Below are positions 17,336 through 25,841 of a stretch of 51,323 nucleotides of DNA, one piece after another. Both the position numbers and the translations under genes were made by a program. The DNA lies in the IMG/VR virus record IMGVR_UViG_3300022542_000213, positions 1 to 51,323 of that record. The stretch is one strand, 5' to 3'. The notes beneath the pieces were generated by a model, which saw only the letters and a program-made list of their open reading frames with translations, did not search any database and had not been told where the DNA came from. Numbering within the stretch: position 1 is the stretch's first letter; every line of letters begins with the position of its first letter. The DNA comes from a virus.

Positions 17336-17893
17336 TTATTTACTTGTCAACTCTATATCACTTTCTACTTCATTACCCCATACATCCCAGCCTTCTATCT
17401 TCTCTCTTGCAAATAATTCAATTCTAGGTAAATCACCTAATAACTTAATAATTCGTTCTCTCACTTCGTTTGGTTTTTGTGAGTGTCCTTGTATTTTAGT
17501 ATCAACGACTGAATGTACACCCGCATTAATTCTTTTAGGCTTTCCTTTAGTTGCCATTAAACATAATTCAGCATTAGCTCTTGTCCAGCGACCCATTCCC
17601 CAAAACCAACTAGGTGTTACCTTATTTTTCTTTACCCAAGTAAAAGCTACTGTTTTATAATCAAATCCCCATTTATCAATTAAATCCCAACATTCATTTA
17701 ATTTTGGCATTGTAACCCATAAAAATAATACACAATTTTTATCTGCAATATCTTTAACATTTAAGTTATCAATCCATTCTTTTGATTGTGTTTCATATTT
17801 ACATCCAGCACCTCTATTTCCTGCAAGTGCTTTATCTCTGTAAGACCAAGGTGGATCTGCATATATTATTTGGTATTTTTTTTCTTTATTCAT
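17336..17893 (-). CDS. MT-A70 family adenine methyltransferase
   Basis: 185 residues. DPPW at residues 13-16 is the catalytic motif of MT-A70 N6-adenine methyltransferases. FLWVTMPKL, TRANAELCLMAT and HSQKPNEVRERI fill the other family positions. It would methylate adenine in DNA using S-adenosylmethionine, probably protecting phage DNA from restriction or marking it. No cognate nuclease is adjacent, so it is an orphan methylase. It follows the primase zinc domain gene by a TAATATG junction. Confidence 0.9.
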   Translation of the reverse strand: MNKEKKYQIIYADPPWSYRDKALAGNRGAGCKYETQSKEWIDNLNVKDIADKNCVLFLWVTMPKLNECWDLIDKWGFDYKTVAFTWVKKNKVTPSWFWGMGRWTRANAELCLMATKGKPKRINAGVHSVVDTKIQGHSQKPNEVRERIIKLLGDLPRIELFAREKIEGWDVWGNEVESDIELTSK

Positions 17894-17894
17894 A

Positions 17895-18146
17895 TTATTT
17901 TAAATTATCTAGTTCTTTAATAGCTTCACTAAATGTACACCCACTCTCTAATATAAAGTCAATACTGTTAAATCCATGCCGTGTGCATCCATAACAGTGG
18001 TATGACCCATCAGGGTATAGTACCATAGAAGGATCTGTGTCCCCATGAAAGGGACAGATAACCGACTGTCTTCTACCTGTATGTCGTATACCTAAGATTG
18101 TAGTGATAGGTATATTTCTTATTCGTTCTAAATCTAAATCATTCAT
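17895..18146 (-). CDS. Free-standing primase zinc-binding domain
   Basis: 83 residues with a CHC2-type zinc motif: C31PFH34 and C51YGC54 around DPSMVLYPDGSYHCYGC. In DnaG and T7 gp4 this domain is fused to Toprim and recognises template sequence. Here it is separate and lies just downstream of the Toprim-helicase gene. The two products likely act together at the fork. A 15-base repeat lies between them. Confidence 0.85.
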   Translation of the reverse strand: MNDLDLERIRNIPITTILGIRHTGRRQSVICPFHGDTDPSMVLYPDGSYHCYGCTRHGFNSIDFILESGCTFSEAIKELDNLK

Positions 18147-18153
18147 ATTGCCT

Positions 18154-18168
18154 GTCTGCGTTCGTTAA
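18154..18168. repeat. 15-base exact repeat, copy 1
   Basis: GTCTGCGTTCGTTAA, identical to 30498-30512. This copy lies between the helicase stop and the zinc-domain start in the leftward mRNA, overlapping the helicase stop codon. Confidence 0.6.
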
Positions 18169-20684
18169 AATTGATTTACAATATCCTCTTCTATATCATC
18201 TGCGTTGTTCAGTTCTTGAGTGAAGTCGGTGAAATCAGAATCCCCCATCTTACCTGTTTCGGGACGGAAACTAAACACCTCTGACTTCATTTCCCCCTTA
18301 TTCTTTGCTACATTTACTTCTATACCCTCATCATGCTTGTTTATAAGCACTACACACTCTGGGTCTTGTGATAAGCTAGAACTACCTTTAAGGTCGTCTA
18401 AATTCGGTTTGCGTTCTAAAACAGCACCAGCTTGTTCTATCTTTCTTATATGAGTTACAATGATAATGATAATACCATGCTCCTCACCTATTCTTTTTAA
18501 GTTTTGTAGGGTGTTAGATATTTCGGCTTCTCTCGATCCACCAACATGTCTAACTAAGTAGTCTAAGTGATCTACAATAACAACTTTAGTGTCAAATAGT
18601 CTCTTGGACTTTATAATAGTGTCTATTATCTCGTCTTTCTTTGGTACAGCAAAATACAATGGCTTGTTAATACAATCCTGTATAATTTCATCCCACTCAT
18701 TTTCATTAGTAAATCCAAAGTCTTCGTTAGTCTTATCATACCTAACATTCATAAATCGTTTACCCACAGCATCAATCCCTCTTTCAAAGGGCATTATAAG
18801 AACAGGGGTGTCTTGATCTAATATATCATTAGCTACATTTAAGACATAAGATGTATTGTGTGTAACAGTAAAGCTATCAAGTAAATATAAGCCATCTCCG
18901 TCAAGTGTAAAGCCAAAGTATTCACCAACACCTAATTCTTCTACATCTAATTTGGAAGTAAGCCAATTCTTTTTACAACAAAAATTACTTTTCTTTCTAT
19001 CAAGTCTAGTTGGAATTAATGATATATCACCAGTAATATAAATTCTATTATATTCACCAGTAAAATTAATTGATTTAATACTTTTCTTTGTTTTTGTTAT
19101 TTTAGCTCTAAAACCTAACGATCTAGCTAAGAATACAATATCATTCGATAATTGAGTATTCTTCTGTATAATCTCAAAGTATTCACCTCGTTCAGTTTTA
19201 GATAGTGACCCATCAGTATCAATTAGCCCAGCTAATACTTCTAATCTACTTTGTCTATCATTTATTTTATATTCCTTTGGAATATGTTTGTTATTTAGTA
19301 AATTATAATATCTTAAATTATTAAGAATATAATTACTACCTTTCTTTCTGCTTGGACTAATCATATCCATCGTTATAGAATTATTGTCCTTTTGTTCTCT
19401 TACTGTAACATCTAAGTCACATACACACGCATAATGATATATAAAGTCTTTTATATACTCATCTTCTGTTGTGATCTGTGTCTTGCTAGAAGTACCATCA
19501 CCTAACCACAAACCGACAAAGTATGGATCTAATTTTATATCTTGATAATCAAAATCCACACTTGTTTTCCAACCTCGGTAATGTCTTCTTGTTTCTGGTT
19601 TAATCTTTAAAAAGTCTTCTACAGACATTTCTTTATCAACTATCTTCGTTTTCTTTTTCTTCTTATCCCAGCTATCTTTTTTAAGAGAAAGGATATGACT
19701 TTTATTTACATCATAATATTCATTTCTTTCATGAATACGATACATTTCTTCTTTTCCATTCGCTAAAGATAATACTGTTCGTGGTTTGGATTCTATCCCC
19801 ATTAGCTTATCACCAATAACTATTTCTTCAACATTCTTAATAGAACCATCAGACATTAATAGTTTTGTACCTTTAGCATGGCATTTTCCACTATTAGTTT
19901 TACCAGACACGACAATAAGCCAATCCTTCTCCATAGTAACCTTTGGGAAGAATTTTGTTGTAACTGTATTTTTAGTTGGGGTGCGTAGACTTTCAATAAT
20001 GTCTCCTAACCCCTTGAATTGATAGTTATAGTAAGGTTTTGCGTTTTCCAGCAATTCTCTATAGTCATCTTTAGTATATGACTTAAAGAACTCATTAGCA
20101 TCTTTTATTTCATCTGGGTAACATACTTCAAAAGACTTGTCAATACCTAGTCTATCAGCCATCTTTAAAGCACTAGCTTTTCCACCTTCATCATTATCGT
20201 AAGCTATATATATCTTTGGTATGTTATCTAACTGTTCTATCCATACACCAAAACTATCCTTGCCAAAAGCTGGACTTACGACATTCTTATACCCAACTTG
20301 CCATGCAGAAATGAGATCAAATTCTCCTTCCACGACTAAAACCCCCCCTTTCTTTAAGCCGAGATCTATACCTTCATCATTGAAGATCCATGTCTCTGCT
20401 CCATACTCGGAGGAGTATTTTTGTTTCTTTGGGTTTAAGAACCTATACTTAACATTAATAAGTTCACCTCTTTTGTAAATCGGGATTGATATGGCATCTC
20501 TCTTTTCGTCATAACCTAATTTGAAGTGTTTGATTGATTCATCAGAAAGCCCTCTCTCATTACGTAAGTAATCTTGGGCTATCTCATTATTGTTAAGTTT
20601 TTCAATGTACTCGTCAATCTTCGTCTCATCAGGTCGTTTATAATCAATGCCAACGGTTTCCCGCATTGATTTTATTATATTCAT
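18165..20684 (-). CDS. Toprim-DnaB-type replicative helicase with intein
   Basis: 839 residues before splicing, about 496 after. Residues 1-60 are helical. VVEGEFD (Glu119) and AYDNDEGG (Asp163, Asp165) form a Toprim primase site. The RecA-like helicase starts near 250, and its Walker A (SGKTNSGK, 260-267) is cut by an intein, resuming with T611. KVVIVDHLDYL is Walker B, and IIIIVTHIRK and DLKGSSSLSQDPE follow as later helicase motifs. It unwinds DNA and, with the separate zinc domain, primes the lagging strand. Activity requires protein splicing. Confidence 0.9.
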   Translation of the reverse strand: MNIIKSMRETVGIDYKRPDETKIDEYIEKLNNNEIAQDYLRNERGLSDESIKHFKLGYDEKRDAISIPIYKRGELINVKYRFLNPKKQKYSSEYGAETWIFNDEGIDLGLKKGGVLVVEGEFDLISAWQVGYKNVVSPAFGKDSFGVWIEQLDNIPKIYIAYDNDEGGKASALKMADRLGIDKSFEVCYPDEIKDANEFFKSYTKDDYRELLENAKPYYNYQFKGLGDIIESLRTPTKNTVTTKFFPKVTMEKDWLIVVSGKTNSGKCHAKGTKLLMSDGSIKNVEEIVIGDKLMGIESKPRTVLSLANGKEEMYRIHERNEYYDVNKSHILSLKKDSWDKKKKKTKIVDKEMSVEDFLKIKPETRRHYRGWKTSVDFDYQDIKLDPYFVGLWLGDGTSSKTQITTEDEYIKDFIYHYACVCDLDVTVREQKDNNSITMDMISPSRKKGSNYILNNLRYYNLLNNKHIPKEYKINDRQSRLEVLAGLIDTDGSLSKTERGEYFEIIQKNTQLSNDIVFLARSLGFRAKITKTKKSIKSINFTGEYNRIYITGDISLIPTRLDRKKSNFCCKKNWLTSKLDVEELGVGEYFGFTLDGDGLYLLDSFTVTHNTSYVLNVANDILDQDTPVLIMPFERGIDAVGKRFMNVRYDKTNEDFGFTNENEWDEIIQDCINKPLYFAVPKKDEIIDTIIKSKRLFDTKVVIVDHLDYLVRHVGGSREAEISNTLQNLKRIGEEHGIIIIIVTHIRKIEQAGAVLERKPNLDDLKGSSSLSQDPECVVLINKHDEGIEVNVAKNKGEMKSEVFSFRPETGKMGDSDFTDFTQELNNADDIEEDIVNQF
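18855..19883 (-). mobile_element. Intein with LAGLIDADG homing endonuclease
   Basis: Residues 268-610 of the helicase (343 aa). It begins with Cys268 (CHAKGTKLLMSDGSIKNVEE) and ends VTHN610, followed by extein Thr611. FVGLWLGDG and LAGLIDTDG are the two endonuclease motifs. Insertion after the Lys of the P-loop splits the ATP site, a common intein location. The intein would excise itself and could home into intein-free helicase genes. Confidence 0.93.
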
Positions 20685-20729
20685 TTATTCTCTTTTTCTG
20701 TATTTTATCGGTCTCTAACAGACTTAATT

Positions 20730-20748
20730 GGGGGCGTTTATATCCCCC
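20730..20748. other. GC stem-loop upstream of the helicase gene
   Basis: GGGGG (20730-20734) pairs with CCCCC (20744-20748) across a 9-base loop in an AT-rich gap. There is no T run, so it is a weak terminator candidate or an mRNA processing site. Confidence 0.35.
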
Positions 20749-20758
20749 TATAAATCTA

Positions 20759-20947
20759 CTATTGTACTTTTTCTATTTCATATTTAGACAACGTTAAACT
20801 TGAATATATATTACATCCACGTTGATTATCATAATATGCTTCCTTAATCTTAACTTCTTTTCTATCCGATGTATAACCAATAAATATAAAATATTGTCCC
20901 GTTATGACATGTCTTACTTTTTCACCTCTTTTAATATATTTAAACAT
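20759..20947 (-). CDS. Small beta-rich hypothetical protein
   Basis: 62 residues with alternating strands (VRHVITGQYFIFIGYTSDRK, VKIKEAYYDN), resembling a small SH3-like barrel, with Lys-rich edges. It follows the ATP-grasp gene by one base (TAAAATG). Function unknown. Confidence 0.5.
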   Translation of the reverse strand: MFKYIKRGEKVRHVITGQYFIFIGYTSDRKEVKIKEAYYDNQRGCNIYSSLTLSKYEIEKVQ

Positions 20948-20948
20948 T

Positions 20949-21713
20949 TTAACTTATTTTTAACTCATAATTAAGAATAGCATTTACATAACTATTTTCA
21001 GTTGAGTCCGCCATTCCGCATGCCGTATTACACTCTAATACATAATACTCTCCGTCCTCTCCTCTAATGATGTCTACTGCTCCAAAATCAAGTCCTAAAG
21101 CCTGTATAGACTTAATTGCGATTCTACCTAACTCTGTGTTAAATTTGATACCTCCTCTGGCAAACGTCCATCCATTTTGGTGGCTCTTAACCATCCTGTG
21201 TTCTTCACTAACAAATTCTTCTTCATCAGGGTTAAGTCTTACCTTCTTTGACATATCTATAACATTCCCATCAAAGACATGTACTCTATATTCTGCTCTG
21301 GCAGGTATAAATCGTGTATATAGTGGTGCTACTGGTAAATTATCGCTAGTATTAAATATTTCAATACCTTCACCACTATGTCCATCTAATTTATGTCTAA
21401 CTACTACCTTACCATAAATATCTCCTGCTGATATGGGGTTATCTTTAAAAAGTGGTACAAGGATATTATTCTCTGAAAGAATTTGCAATGCCTTTAATTT
21501 GTTACTAGCATTACCCACAGCACTTGGCTTATTTAACCACTTAATACTATCAGACATCCAATTAGGTACTTTAGAATTTCCCCAATTAATAACTAAATCA
21601 TCAATCTTATTTCTATAGTTTCTATCAGGATAGACTTGTAGCCCTCCTAACCTTTCTTTTAGTTGCTTACTTGAAGCAGAACCGACCTTGTATGGATAAA
21701 GAATTTTTCGCAT
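20949..21713 (-). CDS. ATP-grasp carboxylate-amine ligase (RimK-like)
   Basis: 254 residues. NASNKLKALQILSENNILVP, the glycine-rich loop VVRHKLDGHSGEGIEIF (104-120), EYRVHVFDG, LDFGAVDII and YYVLECNTA (Glu227-x-Asn229) follow the ATP-grasp order of RimK/D-Ala ligase relatives. Such enzymes form amide bonds between a carboxylate and an amine using ATP. No distinct substrate domain is visible. Downstream genes (class II and class I amidotransferase-like enzymes, amidoligase) suggest a shared amide-forming pathway, though an endonuclease gene and others lie between. Confidence 0.8.
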   Translation of the reverse strand: MRKILYPYKVGSASSKQLKERLGGLQVYPDRNYRNKIDDLVINWGNSKVPNWMSDSIKWLNKPSAVGNASNKLKALQILSENNILVPLFKDNPISAGDIYGKVVVRHKLDGHSGEGIEIFNTSDNLPVAPLYTRFIPARAEYRVHVFDGNVIDMSKKVRLNPDEEEFVSEEHRMVKSHQNGWTFARGGIKFNTELGRIAIKSIQALGLDFGAVDIIRGEDGEYYVLECNTACGMADSTENSYVNAILNYELKIS

Positions 21714-21737
21714 ATCTTTATATTAGTTAGTTATTAA

Positions 21738-22187
21738 TTATAGTGATTCCTCTTTTTGTAAATACTCTATAGCAAGTTTCATTATTAGTATGTCATCCTT
21801 GAAATGTCCTAAACCAACATTACATCTATGACATAATAAACCTCTTATAAATCCAGTTTCGTGATTATGATCTACAACTAATCTATTTACAGATTTACAT
21901 ATTTTACATGATCCATTTTGCTCATCATACATATCATTATATGTTTCTTCTGTCAACCCATATCTTCTTAATGTTTTGTTCCTTCTTTTTTCTGTTGTAC
22001 AATATTTTTTTGAAGCAATCCTCCATATACTTTGTAAACGTTTCTTATTTTTAGATTTATATTTTTGGAAATATTCTGCTACACATTTCTTACATTTAGA
22101 ATTAATATAACCTCTTTTTTTATCACTAAAAGAAAATTCGGATAAATCTCTAACTATTAAACATTTCGTACATTGTTTTGTTTTCAT
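21738..22187 (-). CDS. Recombination endonuclease VII-like HNH nuclease
   Basis: 149 residues. YGLTEETYNDMYDEQNGSC, CKICKS, VVDHNHETGFIRGLLCHRCN and GLGHFKDD match the endonuclease VII family. The N-terminal CTKC and CKKC pairs form a further zinc site. Family members are either Holliday-junction resolvases or free-standing homing nucleases. Its own leaderless promoter and flanking inverted repeats, between unrelated genes, favour a mobile homing gene. Confidence 0.85.
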   Translation of the reverse strand: MKTKQCTKCLIVRDLSEFSFSDKKRGYINSKCKKCVAEYFQKYKSKNKKRLQSIWRIASKKYCTTEKRRNKTLRRYGLTEETYNDMYDEQNGSCKICKSVNRLVVDHNHETGFIRGLLCHRCNVGLGHFKDDILIMKLAIEYLQKEESL

Positions 22188-22193
22188 AACCCT

Positions 22194-22222
22194 ATGATAT
22201 CATAACTAGAGTTATTTGTCAA
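22194..22222 (-). promoter_or_regulatory. Leaderless promoter for the endonuclease VII-like gene
   Basis: On the minus strand: TTGACA (22222-22217), 17-bp spacer, extended -10 TGATATCAT (hexamer 22199-22194), then six bases and the ATG at 22187, which is the expected first base of the mRNA. Confidence 0.8.
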
Positions 22223-22250
22223 ACTATATACTATAAATTTCGTAATTATA

Positions 22251-22357
22251 CCCCACAACCATATTGCTGTGGGGTTGACTTCTATGTCAAAAATTTCTTA
22301 CTGAATATTACGTAACAGGATATTTTATAACTTCATCCCTCCTCTAAACTATTCAGT
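22251..22357. other. Gap with two inverted repeats
   Basis: CCCCACA (22251-22257) pairs with TGTGGGG (22268-22274), and ACTGAATA (22300-22307) pairs with TATTCAGT (22350-22357). They lie between the kinase-phosphatase stop and the endonuclease promoter. The first may act as a weak terminator. Confidence 0.45.
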
Positions 22358-22422
22358 GTCTTATATACTATACTATTGTGTTTCAAAAGTCAAGTGTATA
22401 AGTAGTTGTGATACAATCTATC

Positions 22423-23316
22423 TTAAAAGTCAACCCCATCCCCACAGTCTACCGTTGCTATCTTATGTTTCTGGTACATCCTAATCACAGAAGGTCTATC
22501 ATCATAAGCTATTCTAACGTCATCAACTCCAAACATTTTTAACATATCCTCTTTAACCTCTGTATCAGGTCTAAAGTCATTTTTAGCCCTCATAAACATA
22601 CATTTAGCCCTATCTAGTATTTCGGGGCAATGTTTGTTAAACCATTTAATTGTTTCTGCCCTATACTTTTCATTACGTCCAGTTACTAAGAATAGATCAT
22701 AACCACTATTATCAAGTATTTCTTCAATTTCATCCCAAACATCCTCTCTGAAAGTATCTAAGTTACATTCAGCAAAAAAGGATTCCCAATCTTTATGTTC
22801 TCCTTGTACATGCTTAATCCTTTCTCCTATATCAGCTAAAGTACCATCAATATCAACTAGCATTACGCCATTCCATGAAATCCACATATGATTCTTTAAA
22901 GCATCTTTCCAAATTACATGATCCCCGACTGGATTATCTCTTTCTCCATCTCTTTTTACACAATCAGTAACTATAACATGTTTAGTTTCTAAAGTATGAA
23001 AATCAGCACCATTTTTTTGGGCTAATTTAAACCATCTCTGCCTATCTACAGGTTTTAAATTATCATTGTCTACAATACAACTAATACCATGACTTAAACA
23101 TTTATCAATTATACTTTCTTGGGAATTTCTTACTTTAAACTCCTTGAAAGAACCCTTTTTATCAAGAAACAAACTTAATCTTAAATCGTCAAGACTTGTT
23201 CTGAAAATACTATTTTTAGATCTCTTGACTAAATCTTTAGCCATTGTGGTTTTACCACTAGCTGTTAAGCCTTTCATCATATATAATTTAGGCATTGTTT
23301 TTCTAATTGCTATCAT
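22423..23316 (-). CDS. pseT: Polynucleotide kinase-phosphatase (T4 Pnkp-like)
   Basis: 297 residues. The N-terminal kinase has the P-loop GLTASGKTT (16-24) and RTSLDDLR. The C-terminal half is a haloacid dehalogenase phosphatase with DIDGTLAD (155-162), LFLVTGRN and AYDDRPSV. T4 Pnkp adds 5' phosphate and removes 3' phosphate, preparing nicked tRNA or DNA for ligation. No RNA ligase is seen in the window, but a phage tRNA gene lies nearby. It is two genes downstream of the tRNA in the leftward direction. Confidence 0.9.
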   Translation of the reverse strand: MIAIRKTMPKLYMMKGLTASGKTTMAKDLVKRSKNSIFRTSLDDLRLSLFLDKKGSFKEFKVRNSQESIIDKCLSHGISCIVDNDNLKPVDRQRWFKLAQKNGADFHTLETKHVIVTDCVKRDGERDNPVGDHVIWKDALKNHMWISWNGVMLVDIDGTLADIGERIKHVQGEHKDWESFFAECNLDTFREDVWDEIEEILDNSGYDLFLVTGRNEKYRAETIKWFNKHCPEILDRAKCMFMRAKNDFRPDTEVKEDMLKMFGVDDVRIAYDDRPSVIRMYQKHKIATVDCGDGVDF

Positions 23317-23333
23317 TATTATTAAACTATCAA

Positions 23334-23819
23334 TTAAACTTCGTCTTCTGATAAGTTATCCTCATCAACAGGATTATGTATTTCATCTCTTTCACTATTA
23401 TTAAGGTGTGAGCCTATAAATTCATCTCTATCATTTTTATTTATATAAAAATACTCATAAGCTAGTGATATTAGATAAATCTTTTGTGGTACAGGTAAAT
23501 CTTCAAACTCGGTTAAAAGAACCTTAACTACACTTTTAGTGTCTCCTAAATCACCAAAATATAAACCATAAGATTTACCATCTTTCACTAACTCTACAGT
23601 AGTCTCATTTAACTTAATTTTATAGGGGTTAGGTACTTTTTCTTCTTCTGGTACTTCAATAGTATCACCAGTACTAAAACCATACTCTGCAGTGGGCATA
23701 TCCCATCTTATATAATCACCATTCCCTCCAGTTCTTGTAGGTACTGGTAGTTGTGATCTCATTAATGATTCTCTTGCAGTTTCTCTTAATATGTGTCTCT
23801 CTCTTGGTGTTAGTGGCAT
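23334..23819 (-). CDS. Hypothetical acidic protein
   Basis: 161 residues. A basic N-terminal helix (PLTPRERHILRETARESLMR) is followed by a mixed domain with FEDLPVPQKIYLISLAYEYFY and an acidic tail (VDEDNLSEDEV). No family recognised. It joins the upstream gene by a TAATATG junction and lies between the tRNA and kinase-phosphatase. Confidence 0.5.
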   Translation of the reverse strand: MPLTPRERHILRETARESLMRSQLPVPTRTGGNGDYIRWDMPTAEYGFSTGDTIEVPEEEKVPNPYKIKLNETTVELVKDGKSYGLYFGDLGDTKSVVKVLLTEFEDLPVPQKIYLISLAYEYFYINKNDRDEFIGSHLNNSERDEIHNPVDEDNLSEDEV

Positions 23820-23820
23820 A

Positions 23821-24195
23821 TTAGTTATTTATTAAATTATTAACAATAGTCTTAATTCCATCTTCGTTATCAAAATCAACTTTTAATACATTTTGTATAT
23901 AAACTCTCATTGAATTTATTAACTCGTTATTAAATAGGAATATCCCATGTGTCTTACCCTCTAACCACTTTTTTGCAGAATCATCATCACCATTAGCACC
24001 TTTCCATTCAAAGAATACTATCAGTAAATAAGCTATCTGATATTCTGTATAATCATCAATAAGATCTTTAAACATTTTACCTGTTAAGCCGTAATTAATA
24101 CGTGGCTTAATTCCATACTTATTATTATATAGAATAGAGTAAATTGTACTCAATCTTATTACGTAATTATTCCCTAAGTTTTTTGGTAACTCCAT
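23821..24195 (-). CDS. Hypothetical protein directly after tRNA-Phe
   Basis: About 124 residues, helical and aromatic (MFKDLIDDYTEYQIAYLLIV then FFEWKGANGDDDSAKKW). The open frame extends back to 24237, but that stretch is the T arm and acceptor of the tRNA, so the real start is the ATG at 24195. This lies one base after the tRNA discriminator. Cutting at the tRNA 3' end would leave an mRNA with a single-base leader. Function unknown. Confidence 0.6.
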   Translation of the reverse strand: MELPKNLGNNYVIRLSTIYSILYNNKYGIKPRINYGLTGKMFKDLIDDYTEYQIAYLLIVFFEWKGANGDDDSAKKWLEGKTHGIFLFNNELINSMRVYIQNVLKVDFDNEDGIKTIVNNLINN

Positions 24196-24196
24196 G

Positions 24197-24267
24197 CTCT
24201 CTCTGAAGGAATCGAACCTTCGTATTTCGGGCTTCAACCGAACGCTTTACCACTAAGCTAAAAGAGA
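24197..24267 (-). tRNA. tRNA-Phe (anticodon GAA)
   Basis: Full cloverleaf on the minus strand: 7-bp acceptor (24267-24261 with 24204-24198, one G-U), D arm GCTT/AAGC, anticodon stem TTCGG/CCGAA with loop TTGAAGC, and T arm GAAGG/CCTTC with loop TTCGATT. The discriminator is G rather than the usual A, and CCA is not encoded. It is embedded between protein genes of the leftward transcript. Confidence 0.93.
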
Positions 24268-24282
24268 ATGTGCTATTTTCGT

Positions 24283-24600
24283 ACGCACCTAATATATTCT
24301 TTTGAGTTAAGTTCTGTTATATTGGACTATAACAGAAAGAATAAGGCGTAAGGATTAAGATACTTTGTTGCTTGATATGATATACTCTTTTCACGGAGTA
24401 ATGTTTCAGTGATCTGTATTCCGTATCTATAGTTTTTAAATAGCTAACCCCCAGAATATCCTAACCGATTATGAATTGCGGTTGGACGACCCAACGTTAA
24501 TTCACAATTAGACTTTAAGTTAGGGTAATCCCAGCTTGATTTATAAAAAGATTATGTGGCGTTGTTTGGTAATTAACTCAAATCTTGCCTAAGCAATGCC
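24283..24600. ncRNA. Structured RNA region upstream of tRNA-Phe
   Basis: A gene-free 350-base stretch with nested pairings: TTTGAGTTAA (24301-24310) with TTAACTCAAA (24573-24582); a 10-bp hairpin 24312-24321/24328-24337; TATCCTAAC (24457-24465) with GTTAGGGTA (24519-24527); GTTGG/CCAAC around 24481-24495; GGCGTTG (24558-24564) with CAATGCC (24594-24600). Two wobble pairs favour the plus strand, although neighbouring genes are leftward. No known family (group I intron, tmRNA, RNase P) was recognised. Confidence 0.5.
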
Positions 24601-24615
24601 ATTAAGATGCTCCAT

Positions 24616-25836
24616 TTACGCACCACCACCTAATCTAATTTGTAATTGTTTTAGTTCTTGTTCAAATTCTAGTAATTCTTCAATAAACTCCTCTTGATTA
24701 TCCTCCATTTCATCAAGAATTGCTTCGTTGTAAACTTGTGAAGTATTTCCAGCTTCTACAAAATCTTGACAAACCTTAATATCTTTATCAAGATCATTCA
24801 CGAGTTCTCCAATTCTTGCAATTTCATCCTCTACATATTCATATCTTTCATTTTCTTCGTCAAACATACTGTTAGCCATTTCACCAAAATCTTTCTCTAC
24901 ACCACTTTCTAATAGATTTTGAGCATAACCATCATTAGACATACCATTTATGAAATCATTATCAACATGAATCATAGTCATCTTTCCAGTTTCAGCATCT
25001 ACCTCGTAAGGATCTTCATAAGGTCTTCTAGTATCAAATCCAGCAGGTCTCTTATATTCACTTCCACTATTCCAGCTATTGTAAGTAGGTTTATAATAGT
25101 TACCAATATCTACATTATTTTCTGTAGTCTTACCTGTTTTGTAATCAATAGTAACTAATACATCTTCTTCAACTGACTGTCCGTTTCCAACTGATTTAAG
25201 AACAAACATACCTTTATTTTCCTCTAAAATAAGTGGGTTTCTTGAATTGTGTCCGTAGTGGATATTCTTAATAGAACCTCTCTTATCAGTTTCAAAACAA
25301 ATAAATGCTATTGACCCTTTGGATTTAAAGTGTTCTTGCTTACCTTCAAGATATAGGGCGAGATCTATTGAAAATGATTCACTATCATTGTAAAAGTCTT
25401 CTTCGGTAGTAACTTTAGTCTTACCTCCAATCCTATATAACTCTTGCTTTTGCATCTCTGTAGTGTACTTGATACCTAATTCTTCGTGTTCCTTCTTTAA
25501 ATCATCAGAGTTACTAATAATACCATTGTGGATCACATAATAATTACTCTTGAATATCTTATGCTTAACTGTAATAGGATGGTTGACATCCTCAAAGTTA
25601 GGTGTACTTGTTGGTATTCTGTGATGGAAAAGAATCTCATCAGACTTTTCCTGTTTTAAGGCATTAGTAACTTCACTTAATGTCTCAAATCTTTTAACAC
25701 CTCCTATTTTACCATCATAGACTGGTATATATCCAAAACCTTGTACACCTCTACTTTTCTGTTTTTGGAATCTCTTAATAACAGTCTTGTTAGCACGAGA
25801 TTTATTATTTCTTTTAGTGTATATAATTCCACACAT
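24616..25836 (-). CDS. Class II glutamine amidotransferase
   Basis: 406 residues. It begins MCGI, so Met removal exposes the catalytic Cys2. HHRIPTSTPN (71-80), VNHPI and VIHNGIISN (101-109) bind glutamine, as in glutaminase domains of GlmS and asparagine synthetase. No synthetase domain follows; the C-terminal third is an acidic coiled coil, likely for partner binding. It would release ammonia from glutamine for a separate ligase. The next gene upstream is an amidoligase, five bases away, so the two probably form a complex. Confidence 0.85.
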   Translation of the reverse strand: MCGIIYTKRNNKSRANKTVIKRFQKQKSRGVQGFGYIPVYDGKIGGVKRFETLSEVTNALKQEKSDEILFHHRIPTSTPNFEDVNHPITVKHKIFKSNYYVIHNGIISNSDDLKKEHEELGIKYTTEMQKQELYRIGGKTKVTTEEDFYNDSESFSIDLALYLEGKQEHFKSKGSIAFICFETDKRGSIKNIHYGHNSRNPLILEENKGMFVLKSVGNGQSVEEDVLVTIDYKTGKTTENNVDIGNYYKPTYNSWNSGSEYKRPAGFDTRRPYEDPYEVDAETGKMTMIHVDNDFINGMSNDGYAQNLLESGVEKDFGEMANSMFDEENERYEYVEDEIARIGELVNDLDKDIKVCQDFVEAGNTSQVYNEAILDEMEDNQEEFIEELLEFEQELKQLQIRLGGGA

Positions 25837-25841
25837 TACTG

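Noticed and set aside
24198-24237. N-terminal extension of the 23821 gene (MKPEIRRFDSFRES)
   Set aside because: These codons are the anticodon arm, T arm and acceptor of tRNA-Phe read as protein; the start was moved to 24195.
24283-24600. Group I intron, tmRNA or RNase P RNA
   Set aside because: Conserved core motifs of these RNAs were not found, and the nearby tRNA is intact.
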